39,384 nt of DNA, taken from the NCBI GenBank assembly GCA_035506295.1, contig DATJPR010000104.1:1-39384 (forward strand). Direction: 5' to 3'. Made by a program: the position numbers and the translations under genes. The stretch is from DATJPR01 sp035506295. GTDB lineage: Bacteria > Bacteroidota > Ignavibacteria > UBA10030 > UBA6906. Position 1 is the stretch's first letter. The number at the start of each line of letters is the position of its first letter. The notes below the pieces were generated by a model. It did not search any database. It had not been told where the DNA came from and saw only the letters and a program-made list of their open reading frames with translations. Below are positions 6,545 to 15,595 of the stretch, piece by piece.

Positions 6545-8833
6545 ATGAAGCACGCTCATTTTCACCACCGGTCCGCTGTTGCGCTCTTGATACCATGTTT
6601 GTGCATGAGTGTTCGTTTGTGGGCTCAGCCGGCGGTCGCCCGCCCGGATGCCACCAGGGAATCGTTGACGGAATATGTTCGTCCTTTTGTCGGGACACAG
6701 GGCGATGGGAACACGTTCCCCGGCCCGTCCGCGCCTTTCGGGATGATGCAGATCGGACCCGACACCGACATGGAGCTCTGGGAGACGGCATCCGGCTATG
6801 AATACTCCGACAGCTCGATCATCGGGTTTAGCCTCACGCACCTGAACGGGACCGGGATTCCCGACCTGGGTGATTTTCTCTTCTTGCCGACCATCGGAAC
6901 GCCGAAACTGATCCCCGGTTCGAAGACTGCGCCGGATTCGGGATATCGGGCGCGGTACTCCCACGCGGATGAGGAGGCGTCAGTGGGGTACTATCAGGTC
7001 CGGTTGAAGGACTCGAAGATCAACGTCGAGTTAGCGGCTGCGCCGCGATCGGGGATGATGCGGTTCACATTTCCGGCGAGCGACAGCGCGTGCATCCTCA
7101 CCGATCTCACGCATGTTCTTCGCTGGAACGTCGTCTGGTCTCGTCTTCGCGTCGAAAACGATTCGACGATCACCGGGTATCACAACGTCAACGGTTGGGC
7201 GAAAGACCGTCCGCTGTACTTTGCGGCCCGATATTCGAGGCCGTTCGACGGGTATCGGATCATGAGCGACGGAAAGCCGGTGGTCTACAATGGCTACCGG
7301 TTCCGGAGTGCCGCCGAAGCAGCGGGGAAGGACGTTCAGTTCCTCGCACACTACCGGACGCGGGCCGACGAAACGATCACGCTGAAAATCGGCATCTCTG
7401 CGACAAACGCCGAAAATGCTCTCAGGAATCTGGACGCCGAAATCCCCGACTGGAATTTCGATCGCGTCAGGGAGCAAACAAAGGCCGCGTGGGAAAAGGA
7501 ACTTGGCAAGATCGTCATTGAAGGATCGAGAGAACAGAAGGAGACATTCTATACTGCGATGTACCACGCGTTCCTTGCGCCCTGCTTGTATGAAGATGTG
7601 TCGGGCGACTACTTCGGCCTCGACCACAATGTGCACCGTGCAGAAGGCTTCACGAACTACGCGATCTTTTCCCTCTGGGATACATACCGCGCGGAACATC
7701 CGCTCTTTACGCTCATCCAATCGCGGCGCGATGCCGACATGATCAACAGCATGCTTGCGCACTACGATCAGAGCGTCGAACATCTTCTGCCGGTCTGGTC
7801 GCTTCAGGGGAATGAGACGTGGTGCATGATCGGGTACCACGCGGTGCCGGTTATCGTCGATGCGTTTCTGCACGGTGTCACGGGGTTCGATCCGCAGCGC
7901 GCCTACGCAGCGATCAAGAACACGGCAATGAACCCGCACTACGACAATGTGATGACGTACGCGAAGCTCGGATGGGTCCCGTACGACAAAGAGAATGAGT
8001 CGGTGTCGAAGACGCTGGAGTATGCCTACGACGATTGGTGCGCCGCGCAAATGGCGAAGAGGTTGGGCAAGAAGGAGGATGAAGCCTACTTCATGAAACG
8101 ATCTCAGAACTACAGGAACCTCTTTGATCCGGCTTACGGGCTGATGCGGGGGAAAGACTCTCAGGGGAAATGGCATTCGCCCTTCGACCCCCACCTCTAT
8201 GTGGAGGGGGGCGACTTCACCGAGGGGACGAGCTGGCAGTACAGCTGGTACGTGCCGCAGGACGTTCCCGGGCTCATTGCATTGCAGGGAGGGAAGGAGC
8301 GGTTCTGCCGCAAGCTCGATTCATTGTTTGTTACCCATGCCAGCGACAGCACGCGCGGGGTCGACGACATCAGGGGGATCATCGGCGAATACTGGCACGG
8401 CAACGAGCCGAGCCATCACATCATCTATTTGTACTCGCTGGCGGGTCAGCCGTGGAAGGCGCAGGCGCGACTGCACGAAGTGATGAAAACGCAATATGGC
8501 AACGCGCCCGGATCGTTGTGCGGCAACGACGATTGCGGTCAGATGTCAGCGTGGTACATCTTCACTGCCCTGGGCTTCTATCCGGTTTGTCCCGGTTCCG
8601 ACGAGTACGCCATCGGAAGCCCGTGCATTCCCAAAGCATTCATGAAGCTTTCGAACGGGAAGACCTTCACGATGACCGCCGAGAATCTCTCTCAAGAGAA
8701 TGTGTACATCCAATCGATGACCGTTAATGGGAAACCGTGGACACTGGCGAGACTGCCGTTTGATGTGGTGAATGGGGGAGGGAAGATTGAGTTTCGGATG
8801 GGACCGAAGCCGAACAAAGAATGGGGTAACTGA
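6545..8833 (+). CDS. GH92 family alpha-mannosidase
   Basis: The 762-residue product is a full-length GH92 exo-alpha-mannosidase, a calcium-dependent inverting enzyme family. It opens with a Sec signal (MKHAHFHHRSAVALLIPCLCMSVRLWAQ). The N-terminal beta-sandwich includes YVRPFVGTQGDGNTFPGP and PFGMMQIGPD; the alpha/alpha barrel domain includes YTAMYHAFLAP and FSLWDTYRAEHPL. Two family hallmarks occupy the active site: GNEPSHH at residues 619-625 and GNDDCGQMSAWY from residue 660. I chose ATG 6545 over an upstream GTG at 6467 because it starts the signal peptide and follows AGGAAAG (6533-6539). GH92 enzymes remove alpha-1,2, -1,3, -1,4 or -1,6 mannose; I cannot assign the linkage. A second GH92 lies at 25374. 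Confidence 0.95.
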   Translation: MKHAHFHHRSAVALLIPCLCMSVRLWAQPAVARPDATRESLTEYVRPFVGTQGDGNTFPGPSAPFGMMQIGPDTDMELWETASGYEYSDSSIIGFSLTHLNGTGIPDLGDFLFLPTIGTPKLIPGSKTAPDSGYRARYSHADEEASVGYYQVRLKDSKINVELAAAPRSGMMRFTFPASDSACILTDLTHVLRWNVVWSRLRVENDSTITGYHNVNGWAKDRPLYFAARYSRPFDGYRIMSDGKPVVYNGYRFRSAAEAAGKDVQFLAHYRTRADETITLKIGISATNAENALRNLDAEIPDWNFDRVREQTKAAWEKELGKIVIEGSREQKETFYTAMYHAFLAPCLYEDVSGDYFGLDHNVHRAEGFTNYAIFSLWDTYRAEHPLFTLIQSRRDADMINSMLAHYDQSVEHLLPVWSLQGNETWCMIGYHAVPVIVDAFLHGVTGFDPQRAYAAIKNTAMNPHYDNVMTYAKLGWVPYDKENESVSKTLEYAYDDWCAAQMAKRLGKKEDEAYFMKRSQNYRNLFDPAYGLMRGKDSQGKWHSPFDPHLYVEGGDFTEGTSWQYSWYVPQDVPGLIALQGGKERFCRKLDSLFVTHASDSTRGVDDIRGIIGEYWHGNEPSHHIIYLYSLAGQPWKAQARLHEVMKTQYGNAPGSLCGNDDCGQMSAWYIFTALGFYPVCPGSDEYAIGSPCIPKAFMKLSNGKTFTMTAENLSQENVYIQSMTVNGKPWTLARLPFDVVNGGGKIEFRMGPKPNKEWGN

Positions 8834-8845
8834 AACTCCGAGATT

Positions 8846-8865
8846 TCGGGCTAGTCTATGCCCGA
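8846..8865 (+). terminator. Possible terminator hairpin after GH92
   Basis: TCGGGC (8846-8851) and GCCCGA (8860-8865) form a six-base-pair stem with an eight-base loop 13 bases after the GH92 stop codon. No T run follows, so the call is weak. Confidence 0.3.
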
Positions 8866-8989
8866 GCTCCAGCCCCCGGTCCCAGGCGCCTAACCTCCAA
8901 TAGATTAATGATCGTTAACGCCGTCACCTGAGGCTACGCTTTAATTATTTTCCTTTAATGTGTGCCCCGTATCACAACCTTTAGGTCGA

Positions 8990-9003
8990 GAATACGTATA
9001 TTC
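8990..9003 (+). promoter_or_regulatory. Possible -10 region / near-palindrome before the small membrane protein gene
   Basis: GAATACGTATATTC is a near-palindrome and contains TATATT (8997-9002), which could be a -10 box about 54 bases before the ATG at 9056. The -35 region is a poor match. The same GTATATT core occurs in the better-supported promoters at 35211 and 36368. Confidence 0.4.
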
Positions 9004-9055
9004 GGCTAGAAGGCTCACTTATTCAGGTAACTCCTCTAGATTGGGGGCACGTACA

Positions 9056-9196
9056 ATGCGGTTCTGGAAAATGGCAACACTCCTGGCTTTGGCGACCATT
9101 CCTCTGCTCATTTTCAGTGATCGCAAGAAGCATGCGGTTCGACCGGTTGCGGCCGAATCGGACGATTCGATCGATTGGGAAGCGATGGTTGACTAA
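9056..9196 (+). CDS. Small single-pass membrane peptide (46 aa), unknown function
   Basis: A 46-residue open frame starts MRFWKMATLLALATIPLLIFSDRKKHA: a short basic N-terminus, one hydrophobic helix (about residues 6-21) and a basic stop-transfer patch. A cytoplasmic-like or periplasmic acidic tail ends in SIDWEAMVD. A GGGGG run lies about eight bases before the ATG, and a candidate -10 box lies at 8997. A strong hairpin follows seven bases after the stop. The frame stays open further upstream to 8960, but that part looks non-coding. I recognise no family. The peptide could be a signal-anchored regulator or stress peptide; no function is claimed. Confidence 0.55.
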   Translation: MRFWKMATLLALATIPLLIFSDRKKHAVRPVAAESDDSIDWEAMVD

Positions 9197-9202
9197 GATG
9201 GT

Positions 9203-9229
9203 GGGGCGGCTGGTTTACCAGCCGGCCCC
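9203..9229. terminator. Hairpin between convergent genes
   Basis: GGGGCGGCTGG (9203-9213) pairs with CCAGCCGGCCCC (9218-9229) around a TTTA loop, giving an 11-base-pair stem with one bulged G. It follows the 46-residue peptide gene and overlaps the stop codon of the minus-strand DEAD-box gene. No T run is present on either side, so it may stop both transcripts only partly or protect their 3' ends. Confidence 0.5.
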
Positions 9230-10558
9230 GCTGTGATCTGAGGAAAACGATTCCAGTTTCTTCGGCGGCTTTTTGCGCCGCGCAAAAACAATCGGGCTCT
9301 TCTTCCGTCGCTTTGTGGTTTTGGTTGGCTTGTCGAACTGTTTCACCGTCTGCTCTCCCATACCCCTCCTCCCCTCATGTGAATTGTTCCATCCCGTTCT
9401 CTTGTGCACCTTCCCGTTGATATTTCTTGCGTTTGGTGTCGCGTGTGGAGTTCCGTGGATTCTCTGACCCATCGTCCCTGCTCCGCGATGCGATGTTGTC
9501 CGGTCGTCTTGCTGGACGAACGAGATTGTCTCCGCTCCGGAGAATTGGAGCGACGAGCCGCCGGGCTTTCTGGGATGATCACCACGGCGGGGGAAATCAA
9601 AGCTTATGACGTGTGAGATCCCGTCTCGTGCCAGAAGTCCAGCCGCCTCGGCCGTTCCAACGAGCACCCTCACTGAGTCGTCCTGGATCCCGGAAACGGC
9701 CTGGTCCTTTTCGACGTCGCTCGGCTCGTTCCGTATTGCGCGAGAAGCAATTCCCTTTCCTTGTAACGCGCGAAGAATCCGTTCTGCTTCATAGTCCCTC
9801 TGCGTGAGAACGATGACCCGGTGCATCGCTTCCGACTCGAGCAGATGGAGCAGCGTCCTCATGCGTGACTCTCGTCTCGTGGCGACGACGCGCTCGCGTT
9901 TGATGGGTTCCGGGCGCCGGGTTTCGCCGGCGTCGACGGTTACCGGCTCGCGGAGCATGCTCGCGGTGGAGGATACCAGGTTCGGATTCCAGGTTCCTGC
10001 AAAGATCATGGTCTGCCGTTTGGAGGGCAGCGCCGCGACGATCTTCAGGATGTCGGGAGTGAACCCGAGCTCGGCCATTTTATCGAAATCATCGATGGCC
10101 AGAAACTCGATGCGCGAAAGGTCTACTGATCCGCGGGTCATGTGATCGCGGAGTCTGGATGGGGTCGCCACGACCACTTCCGTACGGCGCTTCAGAAGCT
10201 GGGTTTGTTTCTGGATGTCGGTTCCGCCGAACACGCCGACCACGCGGATCGACAGGTGCTTTCCGTATTGTAGCGCGGCCGCCTGGATTGCCTGTACGGA
10301 TTTCCGCGTCGGTGAGAGAATCAACGCCGTGGGCGGCGCCCATTCCTCTGTTCCCCGGTTGGACCGGGAGAGGTATTCCAGGAGGGGCAGGACAAACGCC
10401 TCCGTTTTTCCGGAGTCGTCCTGCGCCCGGCCAAGGACGTCTTTGCCTTCAAGCGCCGGCGGAATCGCAAGAGATTGGATTGCGGTGGGCTCGGTGACCC
10501 CCGCTGCGATCATGCCCTCGATCAGCCGATCGTGCAGACCCAGAGAATTGAAGCTCAC
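9215..10558 (-). CDS. Degenerate DEAD-box RNA helicase-like protein
   Basis: The 447-residue protein has the two-RecA fold of DEAD-box RNA helicases but altered motifs. The Q motif is kept (F3, PTAIQ at 24-28). Motif I is AQDDSGKT (45-52) instead of AQTGTGKT, keeping only the Gly-Lys-Thr end. Motif II is DDFD (156-159) instead of DEAD. Motif III is AGT (187-189) instead of SAT. Motif V reads VGTAEAAGLL, and the arginine-rich motif VI (HRIGRTGR) is gone, replaced by a stretch from residue 324. A ~110-residue Lys/Arg-rich tail follows, as in CsdA/RhlE-type proteins. ATP hydrolysis is probably weak or lost, while RNA binding through the tail remains possible. Start is GTG at 10558, with GAGGA five bases upstream. 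Confidence 0.85.
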   Translation of the reverse strand: MSFNSLGLHDRLIEGMIAAGVTEPTAIQSLAIPPALEGKDVLGRAQDDSGKTEAFVLPLLEYLSRSNRGTEEWAPPTALILSPTRKSVQAIQAAALQYGKHLSIRVVGVFGGTDIQKQTQLLKRRTEVVVATPSRLRDHMTRGSVDLSRIEFLAIDDFDKMAELGFTPDILKIVAALPSKRQTMIFAGTWNPNLVSSTASMLREPVTVDAGETRRPEPIKRERVVATRRESRMRTLLHLLESEAMHRVIVLTQRDYEAERILRALQGKGIASRAIRNEPSDVEKDQAVSGIQDDSVRVLVGTAEAAGLLARDGISHVISFDFPRRGDHPRKPGGSSLQFSGAETISFVQQDDRTTSHRGAGTMGQRIHGTPHATPNARNINGKVHKRTGWNNSHEGRRGMGEQTVKQFDKPTKTTKRRKKSPIVFARRKKPPKKLESFSSDHSGAGW

Positions 10559-10669
10559 TGATTCCTCATTGGTTCACAAACAAGAAAATACGGCCCATGC
10601 CGTGGGGATCGCGGGAAGAGGGTTGCCATTGGTAGACACGAAAATACGGCGATGGGTTTACTTCCCGCG

Positions 10670-12973
10670 CTAGAAACTTATCGTCCCCCCGTCGTTCACC
10701 CCCTCCTGCCAGCGTGCAGACGAGTGTTTTGGGCACTTTCCGGGAAGGGTCTTCTCGGTAAAATACTCCGTCATCGTCTGCGGACAATACGGAGTGGCGA
10801 GTTTCTTTGTTTCGGTGCAGATTTTCTCTTCCAGAACCTTGTCGGGTTTCTGGAAGTACTCGAGAGGCAGACCGATGGACTGGTCGTCATACACATACTT
10901 CATAAAGCGACCCCAGATCGGGGCTGCCGCGCGCCCGCCCTGCCCGTCCCAATTAGTGAAGTGAACGCTGTTATTGTCGAACCCAACCCACGTTCCGGCG
11001 ACAATCTGCGGCGTGTACCCGACGAACCAGGCGTCCGCATACTCCGTGGTTGTCCCGGTTTTTCCTGCGGCCGGCAACTGGAAGTAATCCCGGACGTGAG
11101 CACCCGTCCCGCCGTTGACGACGCCTTCGAGAAGTGTCGTCATAATAAACGCGGTCTCCTCCGAGAGGACTTCCCGCTGCGATGGGGTATTCTCTTCGAT
11201 CACGTTCCCGTCTTTGTCCTCAATCTTCAGAATGGAGATCGGGTCAACATGAATGCCGTGATTGGCAAAGACCCCGTACGCGCTCGTCAGCTCGAGTGGA
11301 GAAACAATGCCGGTGCCAAGGGCCAGTGACGTGACCGGCGGCAAGTACGACGAGATTCCCATCCGGTGAGCGTAGTCAATCACCTGCTCGACCGGCGCGA
11401 TCTTCTCATCCACCGCGCGGATCGCCACAAGATTGATCGAGTGCTTTACCGCTTCCCGGATGGTGGTCATCCCGCCGAAATCGCCGTCAAAGTTCGACGG
11501 CTTCCACTCCGTCCCGTCCGCCATATGCAGGGTCACCGGCTGGTTGAGAATCTCGTACGTCGGAGGATAACCGTTGTCGATTGCCACGGTGTACACAAAG
11601 GGTTTGAATGCCGATCCGGGCTGCCGCTTGATCTGGGTGACATGGTTCAGCCCGTACTTGAAAGTCCTGAAGTCCGAGCCCCCGACCATGGCAAGGATGT
11701 GGCCGTTCTTCGGGTCGATCGCCACGAAGCCGACGTCAATCGTTTGAGCCACGTGCTCCACAGAGTCGACCCAGCCTTCATTGTGTCGGAGCGCCCCCGC
11801 GATGCTGTCCCGTACGCGGACGTTCGGAGCCTTCCGGTATTCCGGCAGACTCTGAATGGTCTGTTCGAGGACCTGGTTGAGCACGTCTTTCTGCTTGGAC
11901 CAGATCCACTGCTTGTCGAACAGCGGCTGATAGATCGCCAGATGCTCTTCGACAGCCTTGTTTGCGGCTTTCTGCATCCGGCTGTCAAGCGTCGTGTACA
12001 CCGTGAGGCCGTCGCGGTACAGGTCGAAGTGATACTTCTCGGCCTTCTGCATGAGCTGCTGCCGGATGTACTCCACAAAATGGGGGGCAATGCCCGTCGA
12101 AGACATCTCCTCCGGCGACCGTAGTTGGATCGGCGCCGACCTCGCGTCCGATTCCTCGAACGGGGCGATGTAGTCGTACTTCGCCATCTGGGCGAGGACG
12201 ACATTTCTGCGCGCGAGAGCGCGTTCGGGGTGCACGAGCGGATCGTAGTAGGCCGGACCCTTCACCAACCCGATCAAAGTGGCGATTTCCGCGAGAGACA
12301 GTTCCGACGGGTCTTTGCCAAAGTAGACCTGCGACGCGGCCTGGATGCCGTATGCCCCCCTCCCGAAGTACACAACGTTAAGATAGAACTCGAGGATCTC
12401 ATCCTTCGTGAACGAGCGCTCGAGTTGAACGGCTGTCAGGAACTCCCTGATTTTTCTGGTGATGGTGTCGAAGATCGTCCGGTCGTTGTGCCCGAGATAG
12501 AGATTCCGCGACAACTGCATCGTGATCGTGCTTGCGCCTTCATGCGAGCGGAAGAACACGTTCTTCACCATGGCCTTGACAAACCGGAAGGCGTCCACGC
12601 CCCAGTGGCTGTAGAAATCCTTGTCTTCCGTGGCGATCAGCGCGTTGATCACCGGCTTGGGGATCTCGGAAAAGGAGAGGTGCGACCGGTTCTTGATATA
12701 GAACATGTCGAGCACCTCGCCGTCGGCGGAATACACTTTCGTTGCAAGTTCCGCCTTCGGGTTCTCGATGCGTTCAAGAGAAGGAAGACCCGACACCAGA
12801 TAGATCGCGTAGGCGGTAAAGAGGACAATGGCCGCCCCGAGGAGAATCAGCACTCTCCCGCGCGGTGTGAGCTTCAATCGCCTTCCACGCGGCGCTGCAA
12901 CAGCAGACGGCGGTGGCGGCGGCGTCGGAGGTGGAGCTTCGGGTTCTTGCGTTGGTTCGTCTGGCGTATCCAT
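10670..12973 (-). CDS. Class A penicillin-binding protein (PBP1A type)
   Basis: This 767-residue bifunctional enzyme polymerises lipid II and cross-links peptidoglycan. A Pro-rich cytoplasmic tail (residues 7-30) precedes one transmembrane helix at about 41-60. The GT51 glycosyltransferase domain follows, with the catalytic glutamate E116 in ATEDKDFYSHWG and the GASTITMQLSRNL motif. The transpeptidase domain has S454-x-x-K457 (GSAFK), S512-I-N and K638-T-G-T. All catalytic residues are present and length is normal for PBP1A. It starts three bases after the lpxH stop, with GGAG close upstream, so both genes are probably in one operon for envelope synthesis. Confidence 0.96.
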   Translation of the reverse strand: MDTPDEPTQEPEAPPPTPPPPPSAVAAPRGRRLKLTPRGRVLILLGAAIVLFTAYAIYLVSGLPSLERIENPKAELATKVYSADGEVLDMFYIKNRSHLSFSEIPKPVINALIATEDKDFYSHWGVDAFRFVKAMVKNVFFRSHEGASTITMQLSRNLYLGHNDRTIFDTITRKIREFLTAVQLERSFTKDEILEFYLNVVYFGRGAYGIQAASQVYFGKDPSELSLAEIATLIGLVKGPAYYDPLVHPERALARRNVVLAQMAKYDYIAPFEESDARSAPIQLRSPEEMSSTGIAPHFVEYIRQQLMQKAEKYHFDLYRDGLTVYTTLDSRMQKAANKAVEEHLAIYQPLFDKQWIWSKQKDVLNQVLEQTIQSLPEYRKAPNVRVRDSIAGALRHNEGWVDSVEHVAQTIDVGFVAIDPKNGHILAMVGGSDFRTFKYGLNHVTQIKRQPGSAFKPFVYTVAIDNGYPPTYEILNQPVTLHMADGTEWKPSNFDGDFGGMTTIREAVKHSINLVAIRAVDEKIAPVEQVIDYAHRMGISSYLPPVTSLALGTGIVSPLELTSAYGVFANHGIHVDPISILKIEDKDGNVIEENTPSQREVLSEETAFIMTTLLEGVVNGGTGAHVRDYFQLPAAGKTGTTTEYADAWFVGYTPQIVAGTWVGFDNNSVHFTNWDGQGGRAAAPIWGRFMKYVYDDQSIGLPLEYFQKPDKVLEEKICTETKKLATPYCPQTMTEYFTEKTLPGKCPKHSSARWQEGVNDGGTISF

Positions 12974-12976
12974 GAC

Positions 12977-13708
12977 CTACTCCATCTTGCCGTTCCAGGT
13001 CTCGAGTCGCATCTGACCGAGCGCGAAGCGCCCGTACGTTGCGTGTGAGATCCAGTCGCCGAGGTTGACGTACGTCCCGCTGCCGATCGCCGTGAGGGTT
13101 GGCTGATGCCGGTGTCCCATGACGACTACATCGACACCCTGATCGATCAATTTCGCGGCGTACAATTTCATCCCCTCTTCCTCACCGTAGTGCTTCTGCG
13201 ATGTATAGGTCCTGCTCGTCCGGGACGAGCGGTGGGCGAGTTTCACGCCGAGGTCGGGATGGAGCCATCGATACGCGAATATCGCGGCTTTATTCCGCAG
13301 GACCGGCTTGATCAATTTGTATCCCAGGTCGTGCGTGGCAAGACCGTCTCCATGGTGGAGGTAGATGCGCTTTCCCTCAAGAAGAGTCTCATATGGTTTG
13401 GGACGGATCGTAATGCCGATTTCTTTTTCAAAAAAATCGTCCATCCAGTAGTCGTGGTTTCCCAGGAGGTACTCGACTGCGACACCGTGGTCGGTAAAGT
13501 CCTGCAGGAGTGCAAGGGTCCTGTGAAACCCCTTGGGGATGACCGTCCTGTATTCGAACCAAAAGTCGAAGAGATCTCCTACAATAAAGAGGCGCTCGGC
13601 CGTGGGCTGAATTGCACGGAGGAATGCCAGCAGGCGGTCCTCTTTTTGCTTTTCTTCCAGATAGGATCCGAGCCCGAGGTGAACGTCGGAGATAAAATAG
13701 CTGGCCAT
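12977..13708 (-). CDS. lpxH: UDP-2,3-diacylglucosamine pyrophosphatase LpxH
   Basis: The 243-residue protein is a metallophosphoesterase of the LpxH type, which releases UMP from UDP-2,3-diacylglucosamine to give lipid X in lipid A synthesis. Metal-binding motifs are D8-x-H10, GDLFDFW (D45), G-N84-H85-D86, an HHGDG motif and GHRHQP. The FDFW segment and the length are characteristic of LpxH rather than of generic phosphoesterases. I start it at ATG 13708 because residues before it have no homology-like character and the core begins MASYFISDVH; no clear ribosome binding site is visible. The frame is open up to 13867 and would overlap the transporter gene. Confidence 0.87.
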   Translation of the reverse strand: MASYFISDVHLGLGSYLEEKQKEDRLLAFLRAIQPTAERLFIVGDLFDFWFEYRTVIPKGFHRTLALLQDFTDHGVAVEYLLGNHDYWMDDFFEKEIGITIRPKPYETLLEGKRIYLHHGDGLATHDLGYKLIKPVLRNKAAIFAYRWLHPDLGVKLAHRSSRTSRTYTSQKHYGEEEGMKLYAAKLIDQGVDVVVMGHRHQPTLTAIGSGTYVNLGDWISHATYGRFALGQMRLETWNGKME

Positions 13709-13811
13709 TGGGGGATGAAAGGCACCATCATGCGCAACGAAGACCGTGACCGCGGTGCACGAGTCATAAAATGTACCAAAAAAAAGAACGGCAATCAAAA
13801 AATCGCGGGGT

Positions 13812-15095
13812 TCAATTCGCCACGTGCTCCTGGCCCGAATCCACCCCCTGTAGGATAAACAACCCAACGGCGAAAAAAAGTCCTATCGCCGCTGCTGCGA
13901 CGTGCTCTGTGGTAAGGTCCGATACGATTCCATAAACGAGCGGTCCGATGACTGCTGACGCTTTTCCGCAAAGACCGTCATAAAAGCCGAAATATTCGGC
14001 TTCATGACTTTTTGGCGTGAGGAGTGCCATCAGGCTTCTACTGGCAGATTGCGATGAGCCGATCGCGATGCCGGCCGCAAGCGCGACCACATAGAAGAAG
14101 GCCACGCTGTTGACAAAGGCCGCCCCCGCACAAATGACGATCCAGACCACCAGGGTGATCGAGATCGTCTTTTTCGGGCCGATCTTGTCCGTGACGACGC
14201 CGAAGACGAGGGAGCCCAGGATCGCACTGCTCTGCACGACGGCAAAGAACACCACGATGTCCGTGTCCGTCATATGCAGGATGTCCTCCGCGAAGATCGC
14301 GGCGAAGGCAATGACGGTGAGGATCCCGTCGTTATAGAGGAAGAAGGCGACGAGGAATCGCGCGATGGCGGGATGTTCCTTGCGTACGAAGAGTGCCCGG
14401 AACGTGGAGGCGCTCCGCGACATGCCTTCGCGAATGAACGACGACGGTGGCGGTCCGACCAGGGGCGGTTCCTGCACAAACAGAAATATCGGAATGGAAA
14501 ACACCAGAAAGAACATCGCCGCCACAATGAAGGAAAGCCGGACCATGAAGAAATACGACGGATCGGTCTGCGGGGGAAGCATGACCAGCACGATCAGCAG
14601 GACGGCCAGCGCTCCGACGTATCCCATGGCAAAGCCGTAGCCCGACACTCTCCCGTACGAGTTTCGCGACGTCAGGCCCGGAAGGAAGGCGTCGTAGAAC
14701 ACCAGCCCCCCTTCGAAGCCGATGTTCGCGATCACGAACAGGAGGATGCCGGTGAGGACCATGCCTTCCTGGACGAAGAACATGAGCGCGGTGCAGAGGA
14801 CGGAAGCCAGCGTGAAGGCAAGGAGAAATCGCTTTCTGCTCCGCGCATAGTCGGCCGCGGCGCCGAGGGGAGGCGAGAGGGCTGCGGCGCAGACCATCGA
14901 CAGGCTCATGGCCAGTCCCCACAGCCAGCGCTTTCCGCCGGCGACGTGGTTGGTGAAGTACCGGGAGTAGATGACGGTGACGACGATGACCGAGAACGCG
15001 GTGTTCGCGAAATCGAACAACGTCCAGGCGAAGATGCGTCCGCGCGACACGCCCTGGGGAAGCGGCTGTCGGGCATCAGGCGGGGTGTCGGGCAT
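13812..15095 (-). CDS. MFS transporter, UMF1/Atg22-like family
   Basis: The 427-residue protein has about twelve transmembrane segments. Its N-terminus (RGRIFAWTLFDFANTAFSV) matches the bacterial members of the UMF1 family, which are related to yeast vacuolar Atg22. Further family-like pieces are IYSRYFTNHV near residue 45 and GSSQSASRSLMALLTP near residue 350. Bacterial members have no firm substrate; yeast Atg22 exports amino acids from the vacuole. The gene lies 26 bases downstream of nusB and about 100 bases upstream of lpxH on the same strand, suggesting one transcript, though a functional link is not obvious. Confidence 0.88.
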   Translation of the reverse strand: MPDTPPDARQPLPQGVSRGRIFAWTLFDFANTAFSVIVVTVIYSRYFTNHVAGGKRWLWGLAMSLSMVCAAALSPPLGAAADYARSRKRFLLAFTLASVLCTALMFFVQEGMVLTGILLFVIANIGFEGGLVFYDAFLPGLTSRNSYGRVSGYGFAMGYVGALAVLLIVLVMLPPQTDPSYFFMVRLSFIVAAMFFLVFSIPIFLFVQEPPLVGPPPSSFIREGMSRSASTFRALFVRKEHPAIARFLVAFFLYNDGILTVIAFAAIFAEDILHMTDTDIVVFFAVVQSSAILGSLVFGVVTDKIGPKKTISITLVVWIVICAGAAFVNSVAFFYVVALAAGIAIGSSQSASRSLMALLTPKSHEAEYFGFYDGLCGKASAVIGPLVYGIVSDLTTEHVAAAAIGLFFAVGLFILQGVDSGQEHVAN

Positions 15096-15121
15096 GCCGT
15101 GAATGTGGAGTCAGTGGGATT

Positions 15122-15595
15122 TCAGCGACGGCTTTTTTCCTTGCGCGGCTCGCCGTCGTACAGTCCCCGCCCCGTTTTCGGCATCGAGCCGGAGGATCGC
15201 ATCTCATGGAGCACCGCATCGAGGATGCCGTTGACGAACTGTCCGCTTCGCGACGTGCTGAACAGTTTGGCGAGTTCGATGGCCTCGTTCACCGACACCT
15301 TCGGTGGAATCTCGCGGAAGTACATCAGCTCGCAGATGGCCATGCGGAGGATGAGACGATCGAGGATGGCGATGCGCTTGAAATCCCAGTTCGTGACGTG
15401 CTGTCCGATGATGTTGTCGATGTCGTCGGTGTGCGCAATCGTCTGGACGACCAGCTTGCTCGCGAACTCATGTGCGGTCCGGTTGGTCTCGAGGCCGGCA
15501 AGAACGTACTTGATAACGTGTTCAACGGGATCTCCCCCGATCTCGAACGCATAGAGCGCCTGGACCACCTTCTCCCTGACAACCCGCCGCCGCAT
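15122..15595 (-). CDS. nusB: Transcription antitermination factor NusB
   Basis: The 157-residue protein is NusB, the all-helical partner of NusE (S10) that binds boxA RNA and supports antitermination of rRNA operons. Diagnostic stretches are RRRVVREKVVQALYAFEIGG at the N-terminus, NWDFKRIAILDRLILRMAI in the middle and PPKVSVNEAIELAKLFSTSR plus GQFVNGILDAV near the end. The frame extends upstream, but the ATG at 15595 (or the GTG just before it) fits the family start, and AAGGAG lies 12 bases upstream of the ATG on the minus strand. It heads the minus-strand run of envelope genes. Confidence 0.95.
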   Translation of the reverse strand: MRRRVVREKVVQALYAFEIGGDPVEHVIKYVLAGLETNRTAHEFASKLVVQTIAHTDDIDNIIGQHVTNWDFKRIAILDRLILRMAICELMYFREIPPKVSVNEAIELAKLFSTSRSGQFVNGILDAVLHEMRSSGSMPKTGRGLYDGEPRKEKSRR

